Below, one piece after another: positions 54,920-62,990 of a stretch of 64,000 nucleotides of DNA. Position 1 is the stretch's first letter, and each line of letters begins with the position of its first letter. The stretch is from Algoriphagus antarcticus. GTDB taxonomy: Bacteria > Bacteroidota > Bacteroidia > Cytophagales > Cyclobacteriaceae. Position numbers and translations under genes: made by a program. The notes beneath the pieces were generated by a model that was not told where the DNA came from, ran no database searches, and saw nothing but the letters and a program-made list of their open reading frames with translations. Location: NCBI RefSeq assembly GCF_002150685.1, contig NZ_MSSW01000001.1, forward strand, positions 124,001-188,000, read 5' to 3'.

Positions 54920-55810
54920 ATGAACTGGAAAGGTGTATTCCCCGCTGTGACGACTAAATTCCATGCTGACGGAAGTTTAGATATGGCTCTATTTTTCAAA
55001 AACATTGACTTCCAAATGGCATCCGGTGTTCACGGGATTATCCTTGGTGGTACGCTTGGCGAAAGCTCCGTACTTTCTCAGGAAGAGAAAATCACTCTTA
55101 CCCGTGAAACTGTTAACTATATTGACGGCAAAGTCCCAGTAATCTTGAATATCGCTGAAGGAGCTACTCAAGACGCGCTATTTTGGGCAGCAAAAGCCAA
55201 AGAACTTGGCGCTGCTGGACTGATGATCCTTCCTCCCATGCGATATGCGGCTGATGCAAGAGAAGTTGTAGCCTACTTCAAAGCGGTAGCGAATAGCACT
55301 GATCTTCCGATCATGATCTATAATAATCCAATTGACTATAAAACCTTGGTGACGATCGAAATGTTTGCCGAATTGGAAGAATGTGAAAACATTCAAGCTA
55401 TCAAAGAATCCACTCGTGACATCTCCAATGTGACCCGCATGAGAAATAGATTCGGCTATCGTTTCAAATTGCTTTGCGGAGTAGATACACTAGCGATGGA
55501 AGAATTGGTAATGGGAGCAGATGGCTGGGTTGCTGGTTTGGTTTGTGCCTTTCCGAAGGAAACCGTAACTATTTTCAAGTTAATCAACGAAGGCAAAAAC
55601 GAAGAAGCCAGAGAAATCTATCGTTGGTTCCTGCCTCTTTTAGAACTTGACATTCACCCTAAGTTGGTTCAATATATCAAGCTGGCAGAGCAACATTGCG
55701 GTATTGGAAGTGAGCACGTGAGAGCTCCAAGACTTACATTGATCGGAGAAGAAAGAGCAAGAGTAGAGAAAATCATTACCGATGGTTTGGCTAATAGACC
55801 TAAATTGTAG
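54920..55810 (+). CDS. Dihydrodipicolinate-synthase-family deaminase (1-pyrroline-4-hydroxy-2-carboxylate deaminase)
   Basis: About 296 aa from the ATG at 54920 (MNWKGVFPAVTTKF). A class I aldolase TIM barrel with GGTLGESSVLS, the Tyr of IMIYNNPIDYKTLVTI and the Schiff-base Lys in ENIQAIKESTRD. In DHDPS-like hydroxyproline clusters this enzyme converts Delta1-pyrroline-4-hydroxy-2-carboxylate to alpha-ketoglutarate semialdehyde and ammonia. The neighbouring genes make that assignment more likely than DHDPS, sialate lyase or KDG aldolase. Confidence 0.85.
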   Translation: MNWKGVFPAVTTKFHADGSLDMALFFKNIDFQMASGVHGIILGGTLGESSVLSQEEKITLTRETVNYIDGKVPVILNIAEGATQDALFWAAKAKELGAAGLMILPPMRYAADAREVVAYFKAVANSTDLPIMIYNNPIDYKTLVTIEMFAELEECENIQAIKESTRDISNVTRMRNRFGYRFKLLCGVDTLAMEELVMGADGWVAGLVCAFPKETVTIFKLINEGKNEEAREIYRWFLPLLELDIHPKLVQYIKLAEQHCGIGSEHVRAPRLTLIGEERARVEKIITDGLANRPKL

Positions 55811-55933
55811 ATTATAGTGTTTAGAAGTGGGACTGAAGAACCAAGAAGCAAAGCATGTTAATTCTTCAGTTTTATTCTACTCATTTTGGTCAGAATTCTT
55901 ACTAATCTTTTAACATTCAAATTTTACAAGCTT

Positions 55934-57388
55934 ATGAATCTCGATACAATATTTTCAGCCGCTCAAGAAGCATTTCTATCTTATAAAAATCTCTCAGGGA
56001 GTAAGAAAGCTGATTTTTTGGAGAAAATCGCAGAAATCCTAGAAGGAAACAGAGGTGCAATTGTGCTAATGGCAGTAAAAGAATCGAATCTTCCAGAAGG
56101 TAGAATTAATGGGGAATTAGGGCGTACAACTGGCCAGATTAAGCTTTTCGCAAATCAACTTAGAGAAGGAAGTTGGGTGGAAGCGACTATCGATCCCGCC
56201 GATCCCAAAAGATCTCCAATGCCAAAAGCAGACATTCGTAGAATGCTTATTCCAATCGGGCCCGTGGTGGTTTTTGGCGCAAGTAATTTCCCGTTGGCAT
56301 TTTCTACAGCAGGCGGAGACACCATCTCAGCTTTAGCAGCCGGATGTCCGGTGATCTACAAAGGACACCCAGCGCATCCAGACACTTCAAAATTTGTAGG
56401 TGAATGCATTTCTCAGGCAGTCAAAAAATCTGGTTTGCAGGAAGGAGTCTTCACCCACGTGGAAGGCGGAGTGAAAATGGGACAGGATCTCGTGAAGCAT
56501 CCTTTAGCAAAAGCAGTTGCCTTTACTGGTTCATTTGGAGCAGGAAAATCTCTCTTTAACATTGCAAGTGATCGTGACGAACCAATCCCAGTCTATGCTG
56601 AAATGGGCTCTGTAAATCCGATTTTCACCTTTCCTCAGCGTTTAGGCAATGAATTAATTCCAATGGCGCAAAGCTTTGTAGGTTCACTCACGCTAGGAGC
56701 TGGACAATTTTGTACTAATCCTGGGTTGATTTTCGTGCCAAAAGAATTGGCAGGTCGATTTAAAAATGCCGTATCTGAATCTTTGCAAGAAGCAGCAGGA
56801 TCGCCTATGCTTCACGAGGGAATTGCTGATTCTTACTACTCAGCGCTGGACAATCTAAAGACAAGACCTGAGCTGAATTGGGTAAAAGTACCCGACGCAA
56901 AGCACCTGATCAATGTAAGCCCGGCTTTAGCTGAAATCAAAGCCGCTGACTGGATCGCAGATAATCTTTTCCAGCAGGAAGTATTTGGTTCATTTGCCTT
57001 GATGGTGGTCTACGAAAATGAAGCAGAGTTAAAAGGAGTTGCCAAAAAGCTTCACGGGCAGCTTACAATTACCCTTTGGGCAGACACTTCTGAACTGAAA
57101 GCCAACACTGAGTTGATCAATTTATTGGAAGAGAAATGTGGACGATTGCTATTCGGTGGAGTTCCTACCGGAGTAGAAGTAGGCTATGCGATGCAGCATG
57201 GCGGACCTTTCCCTTCCACGACTAGTTCAAATAGCACCTCCGTTGGAGCTCACGCGATTAAGCGTTTTGCCAGACCTATTGCACTCCAAGATATGCCAGC
57301 CGATTTGCTTCCTGATGCATTGAAAAACGCAAATCCACTGGGAATCACAAGACAGATCAATGGCAAGTTTACAGTGGAGAAAATCTAA
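55934..57388 (+). CDS. Alpha-ketoglutaric semialdehyde dehydrogenase
   Basis: About 484 aa from the ATG at 55934. NAD(P)-binding aldehyde dehydrogenase with VVVFGASNFPLAFSTAGGDT, the Glu of YAEMGSVNP and the catalytic Cys in GAGQFCTNPGLIF. The pattern matches the KGSADH group that works with hydroxyproline or pentose pathways. It oxidises alpha-ketoglutarate semialdehyde to alpha-ketoglutarate, the last step of the route encoded here. Confidence 0.88.
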   Translation: MNLDTIFSAAQEAFLSYKNLSGSKKADFLEKIAEILEGNRGAIVLMAVKESNLPEGRINGELGRTTGQIKLFANQLREGSWVEATIDPADPKRSPMPKADIRRMLIPIGPVVVFGASNFPLAFSTAGGDTISALAAGCPVIYKGHPAHPDTSKFVGECISQAVKKSGLQEGVFTHVEGGVKMGQDLVKHPLAKAVAFTGSFGAGKSLFNIASDRDEPIPVYAEMGSVNPIFTFPQRLGNELIPMAQSFVGSLTLGAGQFCTNPGLIFVPKELAGRFKNAVSESLQEAAGSPMLHEGIADSYYSALDNLKTRPELNWVKVPDAKHLINVSPALAEIKAADWIADNLFQQEVFGSFALMVVYENEAELKGVAKKLHGQLTITLWADTSELKANTELINLLEEKCGRLLFGGVPTGVEVGYAMQHGGPFPSTTSSNSTSVGAHAIKRFARPIALQDMPADLLPDALKNANPLGITRQINGKFTVEKI

Positions 57389-57549
57389 GTATTTACGAGG
57401 TTGGATTTGGGACTTACGAGATCTTGAGGGACTTCAATCTTAGATTTAATAAGTAAACGTGAAGGATTTAAAACACTATACCACATTTAAGTTTGAGTTT
57501 TTAACCCCCAATTTTACAATCTCTCCAAATTACAATCTTGTATTAATTC

Positions 57550-58554
57550 ATGTCAACAAGACACACTTTCTCCTGCATCGACGCCCATACTTGTGGCAAT
57601 CCCGTGCGATTGGTTTCAGGCGGAGTTCCCTTTTTGAAAGGTGAAAACATATTGGAAAAACGCCAGTATTTTCTTGAAAACTACGATTGGATCAGGACTG
57701 GACTGATGTTCGAGCCAAGAGGTCACGACATGATGTCCGGCTCCATGCTTTTCCCTCCCCACAATCCAGAAAATGACGTGGCGGTACTCTTTATAGAGAC
57801 TAGCGGCTGCCTGCCGATGTGTGGTCACGGAACTATCGGAACTGTGACGATCGCGATTGAGGAAGGTTTGATTTACCCTAGAATTCCAGGAAAGCTTAGA
57901 CTAGAAACACCAGCTGGTTTGGTTCTCGTAGAATACAAGCAAGAAGGTCGAAAAGTAAAATCAGTCAAGCTGACGAATGTAAAAAGCTTTCTGGCAGCTG
58001 AAGGTATGGAAATAGTATCCGATGAACTCGGCAAACTCACCGTGGATGTTTCTTATGGCGGCAACTTCTACTGTATCATAGATCCGCAGGAAAACTTCCC
58101 AGGCTTAGAGCATTTCAAAGCTGAGCAACTGATCTCTATGGCTCGTTCGCTTCGCCAAAAGATGAATGAGAAATACGAGTTTGTTCACCCAGAGCAGCCG
58201 GCGATCAGAGGACTTTCTCATGTACTTTGGACAGGCAAAACGCTAGACGCGACGAGTACTGCAAGAAATGCCGTGTTCTACGGTGATAAAGCAATTGACC
58301 GCTCGCCTTGCGGCACTGGAACCTCAGCTAGACTTGCGCAGTGGTATGCAAAAGGACTTTTGAAGCTCGGCGAAGACTTTATTCACGAGAGCTTTATCGG
58401 ATCAAAATTCATCGGTAGAATCGAAGAAGTAACAGAAATAGGCGGAAAGCCAGCTATCATTCCAAGCATTGAAGGTTGGGCACAAGTTTACGGATATAAC
58501 ACCATCATCCTGGACGATGACGACCCGTATGTACATGGATTCCAAGTTATATAA
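57550..58554 (+). CDS. 4-hydroxyproline 2-epimerase (proline racemase family)
   Basis: 334 aa. The two catalytic cysteines of the proline racemase fold are in place: LPMCGHGTIGT near residue 90 and DRSPCGTGTSARLAQ near residue 258. Proline racemases, trans-3-hydroxyproline dehydratases and 4-hydroxyproline epimerases share this fold; two Cys exclude the dehydratase (which has Thr). The operon context favours the epimerase, which turns trans-4-hydroxy-L-proline into cis-4-hydroxy-D-proline. Confidence 0.88.
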   Translation: MSTRHTFSCIDAHTCGNPVRLVSGGVPFLKGENILEKRQYFLENYDWIRTGLMFEPRGHDMMSGSMLFPPHNPENDVAVLFIETSGCLPMCGHGTIGTVTIAIEEGLIYPRIPGKLRLETPAGLVLVEYKQEGRKVKSVKLTNVKSFLAAEGMEIVSDELGKLTVDVSYGGNFYCIIDPQENFPGLEHFKAEQLISMARSLRQKMNEKYEFVHPEQPAIRGLSHVLWTGKTLDATSTARNAVFYGDKAIDRSPCGTGTSARLAQWYAKGLLKLGEDFIHESFIGSKFIGRIEEVTEIGGKPAIIPSIEGWAQVYGYNTIILDDDDPYVHGFQVI

Positions 58555-58558
58555 ATTG

Positions 58559-58640
58559 TACAAAATACAAGGTTCCAAGTACAAAGCATCGTTAGCATTT
58601 GACATACTTGGTACTTTGTACATGATACTTAGTACTAGAT
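58559..58640. repeat. Short inverted and tandem TACTT/GTAC-type repeats between two hydroxyproline genes
   Basis: CCAAGTACAAAG (58575-58586) is followed by ACTTGGTACTTTGTAC and further TACTTAGTAC units before the next ATG. GTACAAAG and CTTTGTAC can pair. It may be a small hairpin-type intergenic repeat; no function can be given. Confidence 0.4.
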
Positions 58641-58642
58641 AA

Positions 58643-59890
58643 ATGAAAACAACCATCATCATAGGAGGCGGAATAATCGGCCTGTTTTCCGCGTATTTTC
58701 TACAAAAAGAAGGGATTGAAGTTGAGGTAATCGATCAGGGCGACATGCAAGTGAATTGCTCCACGGGCAATGCAGGCATGATCGTACCAAGCCACATTAT
58801 CCCGCTGGCTGCACCTGGAATGATCAGTAAGGGGATTTCTTGGATGTTTTCTTCCAAAAGTCCTTTCTACATCCACCCACGACTGGATGCCAAACTTCTG
58901 AAGTGGTGCTATCAATTTTATAAAGCTGCCAATCCTGCCCATGTGGAGCGTAGTGTTCCCGTGTTGAAAAACCTCAGTTTGCTGAGCAAAGCGCTCTATC
59001 AGGAATTTCGGGACGAGCATCCGGATTCAGCTATTGGTATACAGGAAAAAGGGTTGATGATGATCTATCAGACTCAGGCAGTCGAGAAAGAGGAAATCGA
59101 ATGTGCTCATCTTGCAAATGCGAATGGATTGCAAGCAGATATTCTGACACGAGAAGATATAAGGACTTTCGAACCAAATCTGGAAGTGAAAGCTCGTGGA
59201 GCCGTTAGATTTCCTGGAGATGCGCACTTGGATCCGGGGAAATTGTATGGATTTCTGAAAGAATATTTATCGGAAAAAGGAGTGAAATTCCATCCACATA
59301 CGCAAGTGACGGGATTTGAAAAAAGCGGTAATGCAGTGAAAGCTGTGATCACTGACAAAGGAAAGATTGATGTCGAGAAAGTAATACTCGCTGGAGGTTC
59401 TTGGTCTGGAGAGTTGGCAGATTTGCTGGGGTTTAAGCTGCCAATGATGGGTGGAAAAGGTTATTCTTTTCTTCAGGAAAATAAGCCTGAAATCATGCAA
59501 TCCTCTATCTTGACAGAAATGAAGGTAGCGGTAAGTCCTTATGGAGATCATATTCGATTTGGTGGAACCATGGAAATCGCCGGCACCAATCTAAATGTAA
59601 ATCTTAACAGGGTAAAAGGAATCTTCGAATCCATCAATCGCTACTACCCAGAATTCGAAGCAAAATTCCCTGAAGAAAATAAAATCTGGAAAGGCTTAAG
59701 ACCTTGCTCTCCAGACGGACTCCCATACATAGGTTTTGCTCCTGGCTACATTAATGTGATGGTGAACAGCGGCCATTCCATGATGGGCATTAGCTTAGCT
59801 CCAGCTTCCGGGAAAATCATCAGCGAGCTACACCAGCAGAAAGACACTACCTTGGAATTGAAAGGTTTTGAAGTGGATCGATACATGTAA
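58643..59890 (+). CDS. FAD-dependent D-hydroxyproline dehydrogenase (DadA-like)
   Basis: 415 aa. N-terminal GxGxxG (TIIIGGGIIGLFSAYFLQKE), a DAO-fold body (GNAGMIVPSHIIPLAAPGMI, VILAGGSWSGELADLLGF) and the C-terminal GLRPCSPDGLPYIGFAPGYI with NSGHSMMGISLAPASGKII. It most likely oxidises cis-4-hydroxy-D-proline to the pyrroline acid used by the deaminase. Other D-amino acids are possible. Its last nine codons (FEVDRYM) were copied into the tandem duplication downstream. Confidence 0.87.
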   Translation: MKTTIIIGGGIIGLFSAYFLQKEGIEVEVIDQGDMQVNCSTGNAGMIVPSHIIPLAAPGMISKGISWMFSSKSPFYIHPRLDAKLLKWCYQFYKAANPAHVERSVPVLKNLSLLSKALYQEFRDEHPDSAIGIQEKGLMMIYQTQAVEKEEIECAHLANANGLQADILTREDIRTFEPNLEVKARGAVRFPGDAHLDPGKLYGFLKEYLSEKGVKFHPHTQVTGFEKSGNAVKAVITDKGKIDVEKVILAGGSWSGELADLLGFKLPMMGGKGYSFLQENKPEIMQSSILTEMKVAVSPYGDHIRFGGTMEIAGTNLNVNLNRVKGIFESINRYYPEFEAKFPEENKIWKGLRPCSPDGLPYIGFAPGYINVMVNSGHSMMGISLAPASGKIISELHQQKDTTLELKGFEVDRYM

Positions 59891-60076
59891 GTCAATTGGA
59901 GTTTCAAGACCATCGAAGGTCTTTTACTTGATTCAAGTCTCCAGACCTAGACCCAACTCAATTCAATTTCCAGACTGAATTGCATCACTAATTGAAATTT
60001 TCGGACATATTTGGGAAATCAGTAAGCATGAAAGTTTTTTCTCAAAACTCTTCCTACATTTCCTTAAATTGCTCTT

Positions 60077-60685
60077 ATGGATTCTGAAGAGAAAGATCTT
60101 GTGCAAGAGCCGTTTACAGAGTACGGCGTGTATTCCTATGCGGACTATTTGACTTGGGAGATCGATGAGATGGTCGAACTCATCAAGGGAAAAGTGTTTC
60201 GGTCTGCTGCTGCAGCGCCTGGAAGAAAGCATCAACAGATCGTATTACGTTTAGGAGCAGCACTTTTAAAGTGTCTTGAAAATAAACCATGCGAAGCTTT
60301 TATTGCTCCATTTGACGTAAGACTGCCCGTAAAGTCCAAAAAGAATGAAGATATTTTCACTGTAGTCCAGCCTGATGTCTGTGTTGTTTGTGATCGATCA
60401 AAATTGGATGATGCTGGTTGTATTGGTGCCCCTGATCTGATTGTAGAAGTACTTTCCAAATGGGGAATCAAAAAAGACCTAAAGAATAAATACGAAGTTT
60501 ACGAGGAATCAGGAGTGAAAGAATATTGGGTGATTCACCCAGATGAGGAGACTTTCTTAATCTACACACTTACTCATGGGAAATACATTCCTTCTAAACT
60601 TTTTACACGTGGAGATTACATAAAATCAGAATGTATCAGTGGATTCGAAGTAGATCTGGAAAAGTTTTTTGAGGATTTAGATTGA
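60077..60685 (+). CDS. Uma2-family (DUF820) PD-(D/E)XK-fold protein, copy 1
   Basis: 202 aa. The Uma2 restriction-endonuclease fold is visible: KHQQIVLRLGAALLKCLENK, VQPDVCVVCDRSKLD, GAPDLIVEVLSKWGIKKDLK, NKYEVYEESGVKEYWVIHPD. The acidic catalytic residues (PD, PDLIVEVL) are present. The family is huge and mostly of unknown function. Tandem duplicate of the next gene. Confidence 0.85.
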   Translation: MDSEEKDLVQEPFTEYGVYSYADYLTWEIDEMVELIKGKVFRSAAAAPGRKHQQIVLRLGAALLKCLENKPCEAFIAPFDVRLPVKSKKNEDIFTVVQPDVCVVCDRSKLDDAGCIGAPDLIVEVLSKWGIKKDLKNKYEVYEESGVKEYWVIHPDEETFLIYTLTHGKYIPSKLFTRGDYIKSECISGFEVDLEKFFEDLD

Positions 60686-60985
60686 AGTTGCTGTTATCGT
60701 GCGTCACCATACGATTGATCTTAATTAAACGACCTTATTTCTGAAGAAAGACATCACACAGTGAATGGAAGATTTTGAAGTGGATCGATACATTTAAGTC
60801 CATACGAGGTTTTAAGAATCTCGAAGGACTTTTACTTGGTTCAAGTTTCCAGACTTCTATTCAACTCAATTCAGTCTCCAAACTGCTTTACATCACTAAT
60901 TAAAATTTTCGGACATACTTGGGAAATCAGTATGCATGAAATTTTTTTTCTCAAAACTCTTACACCATTTCCTTAAAGTGCTTTT
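60686..60985. other. Spacer between the two Uma2 copies (duplicated)
   Basis: No gene. From about 60773 the sequence is a diverged copy of 59866-60076, including the last codons of the dehydrogenase gene. The 60686-60772 stretch is unique. Confidence 0.8.
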
Positions 60986-61594
60986 ATGGAATCTGATGAA
61001 AAAGATCTTGTGCAAGAGCCGTTTACAGAGTACGGGAGATATTCCTATGCGGACTATTTGACTTGGGAGATCGATGAGATGGTCGAACTCATCAAGGGAA
61101 AAGTGTTTCGGTCTGCTGCTGGAGCACCGAGAAAAAAGCATCAAGAAATAGTACTTCAACTAGGCTCGCTTCTTTTAAAATTTCTTGAAAAGAAAACTTG
61201 CAAAGTATTTATTGCTCCATTTGACGTAAGACTGCCCGTAAAGTCCAATAAGAATGAAGATATTTTCACCGTTGTCCAGCCTGATGTATGTGTAGTTTGT
61301 GACCGTTCCAAATTGGATGAAGCTGGATGTGTTGGAGCACCAGATTTAATAATCGAAGTGCTTTCGAAGGGAAACAACAAAAAAGAGCTCCAAAACAAAT
61401 ACGAGGTTTATGAGGAATCTGGAATTCAGGAATATTGGATTATTGCTCCATATACAGAGACGTTGATGATCAATAAGCTCATCAATGGAAAATACATTTC
61501 GTCCCGACTTTTTACTCGCGGAGATATTGTCAAATCTGAATGTATCGCAGGATTCGAAGTAAATCTGGAAGATTTCTTTGAGAAAATTGACTGA
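60986..61594 (+). CDS. Uma2-family (DUF820) PD-(D/E)XK-fold protein, copy 2
   Basis: 202 aa, same length as copy 1 and close to identical over the first 45 residues, then diverging (e.g. GAPRKKHQEIVLQLGSLLLK, IIEVLSKGNNKKELQNKYEV, YWIIAPYTETLMINKLIN). The catalytic pattern PDVCVVCD and GAPDLIIEVLS is kept. Divergence without stops in either copy suggests both are under selection. Confidence 0.85.
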   Translation: MESDEKDLVQEPFTEYGRYSYADYLTWEIDEMVELIKGKVFRSAAGAPRKKHQEIVLQLGSLLLKFLEKKTCKVFIAPFDVRLPVKSNKNEDIFTVVQPDVCVVCDRSKLDEAGCVGAPDLIIEVLSKGNNKKELQNKYEVYEESGIQEYWIIAPYTETLMINKLINGKYISSRLFTRGDIVKSECIAGFEVNLEDFFEKID

Positions 61595-61716
61595 CTTAAG
61601 TTTTACTGAATTGAAATTCAAAAGTGAAAGAGTGACTTATATCTTGCTTTTTGAGATCTGAATTTATTTTCCTGCACACTCTGCGAAATTCTCGGTCTTT
61701 TCTGAGGTAAAAAAAA

Positions 61717-61738
61717 TCCTGCTTCTGGAGAAGCAGGA
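61717..61738 (-). terminator. Terminator of argJ
   Basis: TCCTGCTTC / GAAGCAGGA stem with a TGGA loop; the minus strand then runs into a long T-tract. It lies 30 bases past the argJ stop. Confidence 0.9.
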
Positions 61739-61767
61739 TAACTAGATTTTTACAATGAATCAATTCA

Positions 61768-62979
61768 TCAAGTTGAATAGACGGAATTGAACATCACATA
61801 ATCGGTGGTCAGATCAGATCCCCAGCCTATTCCTTCTTCTTCTCCTGTATTCAGTTCCAGCTGAACACGGATATGGGACTCCCGAAGCAGCTTCTTCATA
61901 TAAGACTTCTCAAAATTCACCGGATTGCCTTTGTCCAAAACCTGCACCAAATGATTTTGGTCACCTATAAAGAGGTTTACTTTTTTGTAATTGAAGGAAA
62001 CACCTGCATTACCAGCTGCCGCGATAATTCTTCCCCAGTTGGGATCACGACCAAACATCGCTGTTTTCACCAAAGTAGAATCTGAAATCGCCCGAATAAA
62101 TATCCTTGCTATAGCTTCAGTTCTTGCTTTGGTTACTCTGTATTCTATAAACTTAGAAGCCCCTTCTCCATCTGACACGATGAGTTTCGCCAAGTGAGTC
62201 AGGATTCCCAACAACTTCTCCAAGAATACCTCATAGCCGGGATCATCTTTGCTGCTCACTTTTCTATTCCCAGCTAATCCGTTTGCCATGACCGCTACCA
62301 TATCGTTGGTAGAAGTATCGCCGTCGACAGTGATCATGTTGAAGGAGCGGTCGACACAGTAAGAAACTGCTTCTTTCAGTAACTTTTCATCGATATTGAA
62401 ATCCGTTACCACAAAAGCCAACATGGTCGCCATATTCGGATGGATCATCCCAGATCCTTTAGCCACTCCGCCCATATTAATCTTTACACCGTCGTACTCA
62501 AAATCAATAAATCCTTCCTTTGCAAAAGTATCAGTAGTTAAAATCGCATTCGCCACAAATGACCCGGCTTTTAACTCTCCACTAAGCTTGGGAATATTGA
62601 CTTTTAGTCCTTCCACTACATCTTCTGTAGGAAATTCTACTCCAATAATACCAGTAGAAGCCACGATCACATCTTCTTCAGAAATCCCCAACGCCTCTGC
62701 TGTAGCCCGAACCATTGCCTCTGCTCCCTCTCTTCCTTGATCGCCAGTACATGCATTGGCATTTCCTGCATTGCAGATGATCACCTGTGCTCTATTATTT
62801 GCGAGGTTCTTTTCTGTGATTTTGATAGGCTCGGCACGCACTTTATTTTGGGTCAAAGTCACTGCAGCTGCGGCGGGAACTTCTGAGTATATAATGGCCA
62901 GATCCCTTTTCATAGACTTCACTCCAGTGTGCGCACCCCAGCATTTTATGCCGCGTACGTTGGTAATATTTTTGATCAT
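61768..62979 (-). CDS. argJ: ArgJ, glutamate N-acetyltransferase / amino-acid acetyltransferase
   Basis: 403 aa. The ArgJ precursor is cleaved at the conserved ATML: KGSGMIHPNMATMLAFV is present, with Thr as the nucleophile. Other landmarks: GRDPNWGRIIAAAGNAGVSF near the C-terminus, STGIIGVEFP in the N-terminal half. It transfers the acetyl group from N-acetylornithine to glutamate (cyclic arginine route). Start 12 bases after argC stop; the same operon. Confidence 0.95.
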   Translation of the reverse strand: MIKNITNVRGIKCWGAHTGVKSMKRDLAIIYSEVPAAAAVTLTQNKVRAEPIKITEKNLANNRAQVIICNAGNANACTGDQGREGAEAMVRATAEALGISEEDVIVASTGIIGVEFPTEDVVEGLKVNIPKLSGELKAGSFVANAILTTDTFAKEGFIDFEYDGVKINMGGVAKGSGMIHPNMATMLAFVVTDFNIDEKLLKEAVSYCVDRSFNMITVDGDTSTNDMVAVMANGLAGNRKVSSKDDPGYEVFLEKLLGILTHLAKLIVSDGEGASKFIEYRVTKARTEAIARIFIRAISDSTLVKTAMFGRDPNWGRIIAAAGNAGVSFNYKKVNLFIGDQNHLVQVLDKGNPVNFEKSYMKKLLRESHIRVQLELNTGEEEGIGWGSDLTTDYVMFNSVYST

Positions 62980-62990
62980 TTTTTCCTTAA

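Larger units (their letters stand above)
59866..61594 (+). repeat. Tandem duplication of a ~0.9-kb unit containing the Uma2 gene
   Basis: Unit 1 (about 59866-60685) and unit 2 (about 60773-61594), about 907-909 bp apart. Each begins inside the end of the dehydrogenase gene (TTTTGAAGTGGATCGATAC) and continues through the same intergenic DNA (CATCACTAATTGAAATTTTC and close match) into the Uma2 gene. Unit 2 thus carries a dehydrogenase fragment reading FEVDRYI and stop. Confidence 0.9.
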
